Assembly (NCBI GenBank): GCA_021654635.1
Contig: AP025179.1
Location: 1,674,001-1,738,000, forward strand
Length of the DNA stretch: 64,000 nucleotides
Direction: 5' to 3'
Origin: Mycobacterium kiyosense
Lineage (GTDB): Bacteria > Actinomycetota > Actinomycetes > Mycobacteriales > Mycobacteriaceae
In this document: piece by piece, positions 19,340 through 28,494 of the stretch
Numbering within the stretch: position 1 is the first letter of the stretch
Layout: each line of letters begins with the position of its first letter
Translations under genes and position numbers: made by a program
Notes under the pieces: model-generated
Told to the model about the DNA's origin: nothing
Seen by the model: the letters and a program-made list of their open reading frames with translations, nothing else
Database searches by the model: none

Positions 19340-19837
19340 CTATGCGTTAACCGCAGGCTGTTCTACGATTCCGACTCTGCCAGTGGACCGCCAAAACATC
19401 CAGCCGCACAAGAATGGAACATCGAGTCCGTTGGCGCCAAGCACCGAGCAGACATGCGTCCGATGGTCGTTACCGTGTTGAATCGCTTCTAGGAGTACGA
19501 GACCTTCCGCGTGGGGTACTTCTGGCCATTTCCCGCGAGCAGGCAAAGTTACCGACAGCTCGTTAACGCGAGCGATCACTTCCCGCCACCGTCTGGCCTC
19601 GCCCTCCCACACGGCTTCAAGCTCCTCCAAGCGAAACGCACCTTCCTCAGTGACGGATGTGGCAGCTGACTCTCCGGTGAGCCGTTCAAGGAGCCGTTGG
19701 TCCTCCGCAATGAGGTGCGTTATCGTCGGTATTATCGCGCCGTACGTGCCGGGTGTCGAGTACTCCAATTGCTCTGCCGTAAGTGTCTTGCAGTGCTGGA
19801 TGAGGAACTGCGTGGCCCACAGGTGATGTTCGAACAT
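19340..19837 (-). CDS. DinB-family protein (possible mycothiol-dependent enzyme)
   Basis: The protein of about 165 residues starts at MFEHHLWATQFLIQHC and has the three-histidine metal pattern of the DinB four-helix bundle: an early histidine in EHHLW, THLIAED near residue 55 and QHGNDHRTHV near 130. Many actinobacterial DinB proteins are mycothiol- or bacillithiol-dependent transferases, and LmbV of lincomycin synthesis belongs here. With the LmbE-type amidase, MetB-like enzyme and methyltransferase in the same block, this suggests small-thiol chemistry. Confidence 0.78.
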   Translation of the reverse strand: MFEHHLWATQFLIQHCKTLTAEQLEYSTPGTYGAIIPTITHLIAEDQRLLERLTGESAATSVTEEGAFRLEELEAVWEGEARRWREVIARVNELSVTLPARGKWPEVPHAEGLVLLEAIQHGNDHRTHVCSVLGANGLDVPFLCGWMFWRSTGRVGIVEQPAVNA

Positions 19838-20384
19838 GATCTCTAGCGGCTGCACAACGCGACTTAAGCAGCGATCAACAAGATTGTCAACGGGCGCGCG
19901 GATGACAATCTGCACTTTCTCGGCGTCTGGAATACCGTCTAATTTGAGGGATGGCTAGGCCTCAAGGCGCAGATCGAGGTGGCGCGGTGTGCGTTTACGG
20001 CGGACTCCCCAACGTAGCAGCGGCAAAGCATGCCCTCGATGAACGCCGATGTCCGTTTGCGACTACCGTTTCGACGCCGAGGCTGTCACGGCGCCTGGTC
20101 CGGCGATTGCAAGAGCGACGGTCCGCCGGTGTGCATGGCGATATCGGAGGCCAAAATCGAGACCGCGACCGGCCCCGGGATATTGCATTCTCATGGATGG
20201 CCAAAAACGCCCAAGCCGCGAGACCTGCGGTCAATGCGAAGCTGTACCGGCAACGCGTCCGGGTCGATTCGACGATGACCTCCCGCCGACCATATGTCGG
20301 GGTGATCCTTCCTTACTACCGCTGGTGGTGGCTGGCTCGAGGATGGCACCTGCGCCCGATCCAGCCTGACGACGAGTTAACTAA
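19838..20384. other. Region with no convincing gene
   Basis: Open frames occur on both strands, including a long plus frame at 19951-20604, but none shows family motifs, balanced composition and a ribosome site together. It is probably debris. Confidence 0.5.
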
Positions 20385-20705
20385 TCGCATATCGTTTGCC
20401 GCTGTGCGCGAACATGTTCCAACAGCCATGTTGAGTCATCGGCTGAAGCACCGCCGCGGCCACCTACAAGCCGGCCTGTCGGCATCGGACTCACCGAGGA
20501 GTGGTTCGTCGAACCCGCTGGACGCGTCGTCACTGCGGCGGTGCCGCATGGTCGACCGGCTTTGGATGATGATTTACCAAGGGATTCCAACATTCTCATC
20601 CTAGAAGGCAAAGAAGCCTCACTGGGTAAAGACGAACTGATCGATCTTCACATCGACTTTGGATTGCAGCAAATCGGTGGTCATCGAGGCATTGGCCTTA
20701 AGTAG
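20385..20705 (+). pseudogene. Gene fragment of unknown family
   Basis: One plus frame is protein-like over about 85 codons before the TAG at 20703-20705, including GIGLTEEWFVEPAGRV, PHGRPALDDDLPRD, LILEGKEASLGKDELIDLHI and GLQQIGGHRGIGLK. There is no ATG or GTG in the protein-like part and the upstream sequence is not coherent, so this looks like the 3' end of a broken gene. I do not recognise the family. Confidence 0.45.
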
Positions 20706-21155
20706 ATTAATGAAAAATGACGTGATTGCCGAGGCTGCGGTGAGCGCCTGCGCGGTTGCGGTTCGGTCCTAGCAGCGTTCGTTCGTCAGGTCTTATCTCC
20801 TCGTCGCACTCCTTACTCGGCAAAGTCAATCGTAGATCACTACATATGAACACCAACTGCTGTAGCCGAACCGGCGCCGTCGCCAAATGATTCGCGCATG
20901 GGCTCCCGGCCACGGCTACCCTTGGCTCGGCACGTACTCGTCGAGACTCAGTAGCGGATCACCGCTGAGGGGCCGGGATGGGAAGCCAGATCTGCTCGTC
21001 GAAGACATCCGGAATTCGGTTAGCTGAATCAATCACAGCGTTGCGGCGGGCGTCTGCCCGATTCGAGTATCTCTACCTACACTAGTTGCAACTGCAGAGT
21101 CAGAAATTTTCGTGTGCGTCTTGCGCAAGACGACGGTGTCGCTCACCAACGCCAT
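20706..21155. other. Region with no supported gene
   Basis: About 450 bases downstream of MmpL. Only short, incoherent frames are present. Confidence 0.55.
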
Positions 21156-24034
21156 TCACGCCACGGGTGCGTTCGTCGGGAAGTCCGCCGCTCGGTGCGC
21201 GATCGTGCGCGTGCCATTAGGACTCGAATCCGCACGAGAACGAACGCGGCGGGGCCACCAGAACCAGCGGCCCAGCAGTGTCGCGGCCGCCGGCATCATA
21301 AATGACCGCACGATCAGGGTGTCGAACAATAGTCCGATCATGATCGTGGTGCCGATCTGGCCCACGACGCGCAGGTCGCTGGTTCCCATCGTGCCCATGG
21401 TGAACGCGAATACCAGGCCGGCGGTGGTGACGACCGCGCCGGTGCTCCCCATTGAGCGGATCATCCCAGTCTTGAGGCCGGCACTGGTTTCTTCTCGGAA
21501 CCGCGCGGCCAGCAGCAGGTTGTAGTCCGATCCGACGGCCAGCAGGACGATGATGGCCATCGCGAGCACCAGCCAGTGCAGCGGCATATGCAGCATGTGC
21601 TGCCAGATCAGCACCGACAAGCCGAATGACGAGCCCAACGAGATGGTGACCGTTCCCACGATGACCGCAGAGGCGACCACACTTCCGGTGATGGCCAGCA
21701 TGATCATGAAGATCAGGCACAGCGACGCCACCGCGGCGATCATCAGGTCGTATATGGAACCGTCGTGCATGTCTTTATAGTTCGCCGCGGTCCCGGTCAG
21801 GTAGATGTTCGCCGCCGCCAAGGGAGTGCCCTTGACCGCCTCGTCGGCGGCTTGTTTGATGCTGTCGATGTGCGAAATTCCCTCGGCTGTTGCCGGATCG
21901 CCCTTGTGGGTGATGAAAAACCGTGCCGAGCTGCCATCGGGCGACAAGAACATGCTCAGGCCGCGCTTAAAGTCCGGGTTGTCGAAGGCTTCCGGCGGAA
22001 GGTAGAAGAAGTCGTCGTTCTTCGCGCCGTCGAAGGCTTGTCCCATCACGGTCGTGTTACGGGTCAACGCGTCCATCTGGGTAATCAACCCGGAGAAGGT
22101 GCTGGTCGCCGTTTGAGCGAGATCCTTGACCATCTGCATTGCCGCGATCAGCGGGGGCATCTGCGCCAGCATTTGCGGCATGATCTTGTCGAGTTGGTCG
22201 GTGCTGCGTGCGAGGTTGCCGACGTTCTCGCTAAGTCGGTCGACGCCGTCGATTCCCTCGAACAGCGACCGCAGCGACCAGCACAGCGGAATGTCGAAAC
22301 AGTGCCGCTCCCAATAGAAGTAGCTTCGAATGGGCCGCCATACGTCTTCGAAATCGGCGAGGTGATCTCGCAACTCGCCGGTGGTGTCCCGCATCTGCTG
22401 GGTGTCGCCGGCCATGCCGTGCGTCACGCTGGTCAGCTGTCGCGTCAGGTCTTCCATGTGCTGCGAGATGTCGATCATGCGTTGCAACTCGTTGGTCATC
22501 CTCGACATGTCGGCGACGCGTGCGCGAAGCGTCTTGAGGTTCTCGATCGCGACCGCGCTTTGCGCGCTGATCTGGAACGGGATCGAGGCGTGGTCGATCG
22601 GGGAGCCCAGCGGCCTGGTAATACCTTGCACCCGTGCGATACCGGGGGTATGGAAGACGCTGCGGGCTATCCGGTCCAGGACGAGCATGTCCGTCGGGTT
22701 GCGCAGGTCGTGATCGGCCTCGATCATCAGCAGCTCGGGCGCCATGCGGGCCTGGGGGGAAGTGCCGGTCCGACGCCTGGAAACCAATGTTCGAGGGGGG
22801 TATCGGCCGGCAGGTAGTAGCGCTCGTTGTAGCCGGTCTGATAGCTCGGCAGGGCGATCAATCCGATCAGCGATACCAGGATCGACGCAACGAGCACCGG
22901 GCCGGGCCACCGGACGACAATGGTGCCGATTCGTCGCCAACGTCGGGTGCTCACTGTACGTTTAGGGTCGAATGCTCGGAATCGGCTGGTGACGCCAATG
23001 ATGGCCGGTGCCAGGGTCAACGAGGCCACGGTAACCACCAGGACCGCGAGCGAACACGGCCAACCAAGAGTGTTGAAGACGGGAAGACGGGTGAAACTCA
23101 GGCAGTACATCGCTCCCGCGACGGTCAGCCCGGAGGCGAGGATCACGTGGGCCGTTCCGTGAAACATGGCGTCGTAGGCGGCCTCTCGGTCTAGGCCGGC
23201 CGCGCGAGCCTCCTGGTAGCGGCCGATCAGAAAGATGGAGTAGTCCGTCGACGCTGCTATCGCCAGTGCCACAAGCACATTCACAGAGAACGTGGAGAGG
23301 GCGATGACGTTGTTGTTGGCCAGCGTGGCGACGACGCCTTCGGCGGTGAGCAATTCGACGCCCACCGTCAGGAGCACGAGCAGCACGGTGCTCATCGAGC
23401 GATACGTGATGAGCAGCAGGATCGCGATCACGACGACGGTGATTACCGTGATCTTTTCCAGGCTGCGATCGCCGTAGGTATGGGTATCGCCATTGAGCGG
23501 ACCCGGACCCGTCACATAGGCCTTGATCCCAGGCGGCGCTGGCACTTTGTCCACGATGCGCTCGACGGCGGCGACGGATTCGTGGGCTGCCGCGCTCCCT
23601 CCATCGCCGGTCAAGTACAGCTGGACGTAGGCGGCTTTGCCGTCGGTGCTCTGCGATCCTGCCGCGGTCAGGCTGTCACCCCAGAAGTTCTCGACATGCT
23701 CGACGTGAGCTCTGTCTTCGGACAGTTTGGCGATCAGCGTGTCGTAAAACCGATGCGCGCTGTCGCCCAGCTTGTCTCGGCCTTCGAGCAACACCATTGC
23801 CGTGGTGTCGTAATTAAATTGCTGAAAATCCTTGCCGATGCGCTTCATCGCGATCAGGGACGGCGCATCGTGGGCGCTGAACGAGACTGCATGAGTTCCG
23901 GCGACTTTGGACAGCGGCGGCGTCAACGTATTCATGAGGGCGCACAACGCGACCCAGAATAGGATGATCGGCAGCGCCAACCACCGGATTGTTCGGCTGG
24001 CGACCACCCGCCCGCTGTCAGGTTCGCCTCTCAT
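21156..24034 (-). CDS. MmpL-family RND transporter, frameshifted twice as sequenced
   Basis: Joining three frames gives about 958 residues, the normal MmpL length. The N-terminal half has one membrane helix, a periplasmic domain with [10 protein letters not shown] and a helix bundle with [20 protein letters not shown]. The C-terminal half has the second periplasmic domain and [16 protein letters not shown]. Two G6 runs on the plus strand, 22754-22759 and 22795-22800, each hold one base too many; five Gs in both restore [20 protein letters not shown], the usual MmpL junction. It is coupled to MmpS (ATGA). MmpL proteins export lipids or siderophores across the inner membrane. Confidence 0.88.
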
Positions 24035-24459
24035 GCGGACTTCACCAGGCAGCTCGTCGCGGCGTTGTGCGATTCCACCGTAAGTTCGTCACGCACAACG
24101 CCGTTGACGGTGATACGGCACCCAAGTCGTTCACTGTCGCCCTGCGCCACCACATTGGCTACGACCGCGCTGAGCGTAGTCTCGATCCGCACCGACCACG
24201 GTATAGCCACGTTATCAACCTCCTGCGGTTGGGCATCGGCATCGAGATAGTGGATGGTCGCCGTCGCTCCAGTCGGACCGAAGATCTCGTAGACAACACG
24301 CTTGGGATTGAACGCGACGATCGCGTCAGCGTTGCTTCCGCTCGAAACATGTTGATCCGAACCGAAAACTTCGCGCAGCCGCGATACGGTGAAGGACCCG
24401 ACTGCTACGACAACAACCATCACGATCGGGAGCCAGATGCGTTTGACGAGACCCGTCAT
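24031..24459 (-). CDS. MmpS-family accessory protein
   Basis: A 142-residue protein with one N-terminal membrane helix ([16 protein letters not shown]) and a periplasmic beta domain with [20 protein letters not shown], typical of MmpS partners of MmpL transporters. The MmpL start overlaps its stop as ATGA. Its own ATG overlaps the stop of the acyl-CoA dehydrogenase relic as ATGA, so it once was the next gene of that operon. Confidence 0.87.
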   Translation of the reverse strand: MTGLVKRIWLPIVMVVVVAVGSFTVSRLREVFGSDQHVSSGSNADAIVAFNPKRVVYEIFGPTGATATIHYLDADAQPQEVDNVAIPWSVRIETTLSAVVANVVAQGDSERLGCRITVNGVVRDELTVESHNAATSCLVKSA

Positions 24460-24638
24460 GCAACAAGGGCTTTCCGGCCACGAACCGAGATGTTGCGGCG
24501 ACAGAACGCGGCCAATGATTCCTTCATGATCCGAGTGGATCCGCGGTAAAGAGTTGGTACGCGGGAATCAGTGAACGCGCGGGAGACCCGCGATTCACGC
24601 ATGTATCCGTAACCGAACAACAGCTGTAGGCAAGCATG
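24456..24638 (-). pseudogene. Acyl-CoA dehydrogenase relic, C-terminal part
   Basis: The minus strand reads ACLQLLFGYGYMRESRVS, then [13 protein letters not shown] and a stop whose TGA overlaps the mmpS ATG. This is the conserved last helix region of acyl-CoA dehydrogenases (LFGGYGYM and the IMKE motif). The preceding sequence on this strand does not continue the protein, because the middle part lies inverted just to the right. Confidence 0.75.
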
Positions 24639-24947
24639 GACTTCATGTACCTCGTGGAGAACCTAACGGAAGAGGGCTTGTTAATTGCAGCGATGACCGC
24701 CGCGGTTATGGGACCCGTGCTCAACGACACGATCGCCTATACTACTGACCGGAAAACGTTTCGGAATGCCCACCACGCATATTCAGCACGCCCGTCTCTC
24801 CTCGCCGATCTCGCGAACCGAGGCGACTGCGGTCCGACATCATGGTTGACGAGTTCACTCACTTGCACCTTGCAGAACAATTGTCACGTGCAAACCGGCG
24901 ATGGCGAAGTGGTATCGCACTGAAACGCAGGCGCATCTCATAGACCG
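24639..24947 (+). pseudogene. Acyl-CoA dehydrogenase relic, inverted middle part
   Basis: The plus strand reads FMYLVENLTEEGLLIAAMTA and LNDTIAYTTDRKTF, then after frame changes MVDEFTHLHLAEQLSRAN and MAKWYRTETQAHLIDRI. These are consecutive acyl-CoA dehydrogenase motifs and should be followed by CLQLFGGYGYM, which sits on the opposite strand immediately left of 24639. The piece also holds several frame breaks. Confidence 0.7.
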
Positions 24948-25100
24948 CATCCTGGCCAAGATCGTTAGCAGCTGGATACCTGCACGTCGACGAAATACTG
25001 CTCGGGGTTCTCCTGCCCGTCTTAGCACCACTTTCTTGAGATTTCATCCGGGGGGCGAAGACCCCATCACATGCCGTGACGCGAGTGCCATATGCATCCT
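24948..25100 (-). pseudogene. Acyl-CoA dehydrogenase relic, part before the inversion
   Basis: The minus strand here reads a degenerate but ordered stretch with SGAKTGRRTPSSI and YPAANDLGQDA, matching the segment (KVGxKxxDTAELFF and VPAANLLGEDAG) that normally precedes FMYLVENL in acyl-CoA dehydrogenases. The N-terminal half of the gene is not found. Confidence 0.55.
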
Positions 25101-25315
25101 GTTTCCGAGGAGCCGCACCGAGCGGTAACGCAATCGAGTGGCGAGTACTGAACAGACGATGCAGGTGACTAGCAAGACATCCCGTGACGGCGCCACGAGT
25201 GGTCTCAGCTGGGCGCTCCCCAGTGGCCTGCGACCTGAAGGCGCCGAACTGGTCCCGGCACGACGCCGCGTCGATCAGCTCCGGTCAATGGCTAACCACC
25301 TCGGTTCTACCTTCG

Positions 25316-25711
25316 TCAACTCCCCGAGCCGAGCCAGCGTGAGGACGTCATGCGCCTGACCAGGTCGAGGTTGTACTGATCAATGTGCTCGCTGACGTTC
25401 CGCGGCCTAAGCAGCGAAGGGGCGTCGATGTCGACGCTCCGCAACCGTGTGGTGAGCGGACCACTAAACCCGGGCATGCGTCGAGACATCCGCTCGATGC
25501 ATCGGCGAAGGTGTACCGCCGCCACCAAGAAGCAGTGAAGGTCGACTTCAAGGACCTGAATTTCAATGTCGGCATGCTGCCTGCGGAAGCGCCGTAGATG
25601 CGTCCTGATTGAAGTGGCACTGCATTGATCCAGTTGGTCGCCCTCGGTGCGCAGTCGCTGGACAACTACACCCTCAGCAGCGCCGCAGCCATGGCGTAGG
25701 GTTGCCCTCAT
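25316..25711 (-). CDS. Hypothetical protein coupled to the CBASS operon
   Basis: The ATG at 25711 overlaps the Cap2 stop as ATGA, which argues for a real last gene of the operon. The 131-residue protein contains VDLHCFLVAAVHLRRCIERM and RNVSEHIDQYNLDLV, which resembles a group of uncharacterised actinobacterial proteins with a DxHxxxxALxxL pattern. After QYNLDL another frame reads AHDVLTLARLGELTKV before a later stop, so the C-terminus may be frameshifted. It has no JAB metalloprotease motif, so it is not Cap3. Confidence 0.5.
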   Translation of the reverse strand: MRATLRHGCGAAEGVVVQRLRTEGDQLDQCSATSIRTHLRRFRRQHADIEIQVLEVDLHCFLVAAVHLRRCIERMSRRMPGFSGPLTTRLRSVDIDAPSLLRPRNVSEHIDQYNLDLVRRMTSSRWLGSGS

Positions 25712-27484
25712 TCTGTCCCTGCAGTGTGATCCGTGGCTTGCGGTCCGGCCGGGAGGAAGTGGTGTCGTGGGCCGTCGGCTGCGTGTGGCAGAGCGATGAC
25801 GTGTGTCCCCGAGATCGCGGGATCGGCTTGTTGGAGATGGCTTCCTATCAGGTTGACGAGGGTGGCCGCGACCGCCGCGAGATCGGCTGCCGAACCGTGG
25901 AACGTAGGGACCGAGCAGCCCCTCGTTGGTATGAGTTCATCGTCATCGCCGGCTTCCTGCCACAGCGGGTGGTAGAGCTCAAGTCCACTGTCGCACTGGA
26001 TTGTTCGGCCAGCGTCTCGATCGATATCGGATACTGTCACTCCTGACTTTGCGGCGCACAGCACAGCCAGGCCGAGCGTGCCGGAGCGAGCATCGGTGGC
26101 CACCTGAGCGATCAACGCTCTCCGGTCAGACAAAGTAGTTAATCCATCCAGATAGCTTGTGATGCCGTTGTTCACAGTGGCGTCAATGATGAGATCCGCT
26201 GCCAGGCATGAGGTGAGATCCCCGGGCAGGTGTCCTTCCGCGACGGTCACGGTCAGGTCATCGCGGATAGCGCGGAGGCGACTAGCGAGTGCCTCGGCTT
26301 TGGAACGGCCAATATCGTCTTCGACGTAGTTCTGTCGGACTAACAGACCGCCGGTGATGACGCCGGGGTCACACACGGCGATCTCCGACACTCCGGCGCG
26401 GGCAATGAATTCGGCGATCCATGATCCGAGTCCGCCGCAGCCCCAGATGTGGACAATCCTTCCTTGAAATCCGTTGACGGGGCGGCCAGCGTCGCGACGG
26501 GTTGTCACTTCGGGTCGTTCATCAGACATCCTGCACCACTCAATCGGGATTTCGGTATTGATCCTCGCGGGGTCGAGAACGACGCCCACGCCGCGTTGCT
26601 GGGCGACGGCGCGGAGCGCATTCGCTGTCGGGACGGGAAGCCGTCCGCCCAAGAGGTGGGGTGGGCCTCCGGCGGGGTGCGGCACGGCGAGGACGAAGTA
26701 TTGCTCGGCGTCGTCGTGATTTCGTACCGCGCTCGCCAGGAGGGCAGTGAGGAACGCCGGCGACTGCGGTGCGATCCGGGGTGCCCGTCCTTTTGAGGCG
26801 GTCCTTGTACGGATCGTCCAGCAGAGCGAGCAACAGCGCCAATGTTGACGCGGCGCCGAATGGCAGCGCGGTGGCCAGAGTGAACACCGGTGTGCGATAC
26901 CCGGCTACAGGCGAGTACGTCAGGTCATATCGGTGGGTTGATCGGGCGATCAGGCAAGCCGTTTGATGGCGCTTTGCCGGTCCGGCTTCTCGGATGACGA
27001 TGGTGGGTGTGTCGGCTGCTTGGTGAAGCACGCCGCCGACGGCGTGGTACATGGCAGTAGAGGCATCGAAGTTTCCGGCTGCGGCGTCGACGAGCCAGTC
27101 CCAGAGTCGGCTGAGCAGACCGGCCACACCGAGCGTGGGCTGCCATTCCCGTGAGGGGTCCAAATAGATGCATAGTCGTTGGCCCGCGAGCACATGGGGG
27201 TAGCCGAGGAACCGGATGTGATCGACGTCGATCGCCGGTAGCGAGTAGGGAGATGGGCAAAGCCGAAGAATGAACTCCTCGGTCTCTTGTAGCTGCAGGC
27301 CGCCCGGATGATGTGGGATGTCGGCCGTGCGTAGCGCGATGCGGAGCACCGCCTCACCATCACGGTCCAGCTTCGGTCGTCCGCGGACCTGGATGTCGTC
27401 CGGGCGTTGTTGGGCTAGCGATTTGAGTTCGGCGAGGAGATGTTTCTGCCAGCCTGTCAGCGCGGGCTGGTGACGTCTGGTCAC
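25708..27484 (-). CDS. cap2: CBASS Cap2-like E2-E1 fusion, frameshifted as sequenced
   Basis: From GTG 27484 the N-terminal part is an E2-like domain with HHPGG, GYPHVLAGQRLCIYLDP (likely catalytic Cys) and LWDWLVDAAAGNFD. The second part is an E1/ThiF-like adenylation domain with HIWGCGGLGSWIAEFIARAG near the nucleotide site, RQNYVEDDIGRSKA, and GCSVPTFHGSAADLAA holding the likely E1 cysteine. The two lie in different frames; reducing the T4 run at 26791-26794 (A4 on the coding strand) to three joins them through LKGRAPRIAPQ. The result is about 590 residues, the size of Cap2, which conjugates the CD-NTase C-terminus to a target and primes it. It is coupled to the CD-NTase gene by GTGA. Confidence 0.85.
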
Positions 27485-28494
27485 CCGGCGCGACCAGAGC
27501 GCCCCACAGTTGAGGCCACGGCGAGGGCGGCGGCCGGAAACTTCGCGCTAGCTGAGACAGTGGCCGGCGCCTTGAATCCGTCGCCGAAGATGTTCTGCCA
27601 CAGCTGAATGCTGCGGCCTTTGTCTTTCTCCTCGTAGGCCGCCTTGATCTCGCCAGCGTGCACGTGGATTCGGTCACGAAAGTAGCTGTAGGTCGCCTGG
27701 GCGCTCTCGGGGTCTGGTCCCCACCGGTGATCGAATGTCACGCCGGAGCCGGACGGGTCGGCGATAGAAGGCTTGATTGGGTTCGCTTGCAGCCAGGTGT
27801 CGAGGTCTTGCACGACATGAAGAAGGGTCGTGGGGACGTTGCTGTAGTAACCCGGGTCGAGCAGCTTGCGCAATTCTGTCACCTGCTCACCGAGCATGGT
27901 TGTCAAAAGGACTGAACGGGTGCCAGTGAACGAATTCTTGTGGTCGCGAAGGTATTTCATCAGTCGGATCACTTTGCGCAGGTTTCCATTAGCGAGGGAG
28001 TCCTTGTTCTTCATCCAGTCGGTAAAGCCCTGCGGGTTGGTCAGCTCCCATTGGTTGTCGTCACGGTTGACGATGACTTCGCGGCCGTCGGCAAGGTTGA
28101 GGTGGGGGACGATATCGACGTGCATGGAGTTGGCGTAGACGAGCCGCACGCAGCGGCACTTCCGTGAGTGCGGCATGGTGCCGTAGGTGCTGTGCCGGTG
28201 AAGGGCAGCGTAGACCTCATCGAGGTAGGCCTTGGGGCTGTCGGCCCAGTCCGGCTTCTCGGTCATATCGAGCATGAAGTCGGCGTCAAACTCGTTGTTG
28301 CCGACGGGGTCGATGATGGTGCGATGCGCCCACGAACCTTGCGGCCTCTTGCCGGTAATCACCGCGCCGATTTGGTCGTCGGCTTTGAGCGCCTTATAGA
28401 TTGCATCGACGCGATCGCTGAGTAGGTCCAGCTTGAACTGGCTGAGGTTGACCGTGTCCTTCAGCAAGACGTTGAAGTGGTCAGCGAGTTGCAT
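27481..28494 (-). CDS. CD-NTase (cGAS/DncV-like cyclic oligonucleotide synthase)
   Basis: From ATG 28494 (GGAGG seven bases upstream) the protein has 337 residues and the nucleotidyltransferase core: GKRPQGSWAHRT (GS motif) near residue 50, NEFDADFMLDM carrying the paired acidic residues near 72, and MHVDIVPHL with the third aspartate near 123. A helical C-terminal domain follows, ending in a flexible tail AVASTVGRSGRAG with a C-terminal glycine, as expected for a protein conjugated by Cap2. It should make a cyclic di- or trinucleotide on phage infection and thereby activate the phospholipase. The product nucleotide cannot be told from sequence. Confidence 0.87.
   Translation of the reverse strand: MQLADHFNVLLKDTVNLSQFKLDLLSDRVDAIYKALKADDQIGAVITGKRPQGSWAHRTIIDPVGNNEFDADFMLDMTEKPDWADSPKAYLDEVYAALHRHSTYGTMPHSRKCRCVRLVYANSMHVDIVPHLNLADGREVIVNRDDNQWELTNPQGFTDWMKNKDSLANGNLRKVIRLMKYLRDHKNSFTGTRSVLLTTMLGEQVTELRKLLDPGYYSNVPTTLLHVVQDLDTWLQANPIKPSIADPSGSGVTFDHRWGPDPESAQATYSYFRDRIHVHAGEIKAAYEEKDKGRSIQLWQNIFGDGFKAPATVSASAKFPAAALAVASTVGRSGRAG

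Noticed and set aside
19951..20604. 217-codon plus-strand frame
   Set aside because: No family motif, no ribosome site and Arg-rich composition; the more protein-like frame at its right end is a different one.
21765..22817. 350-codon plus-strand frame
   Set aside because: Antisense to MmpL; no domain or ribosome site.
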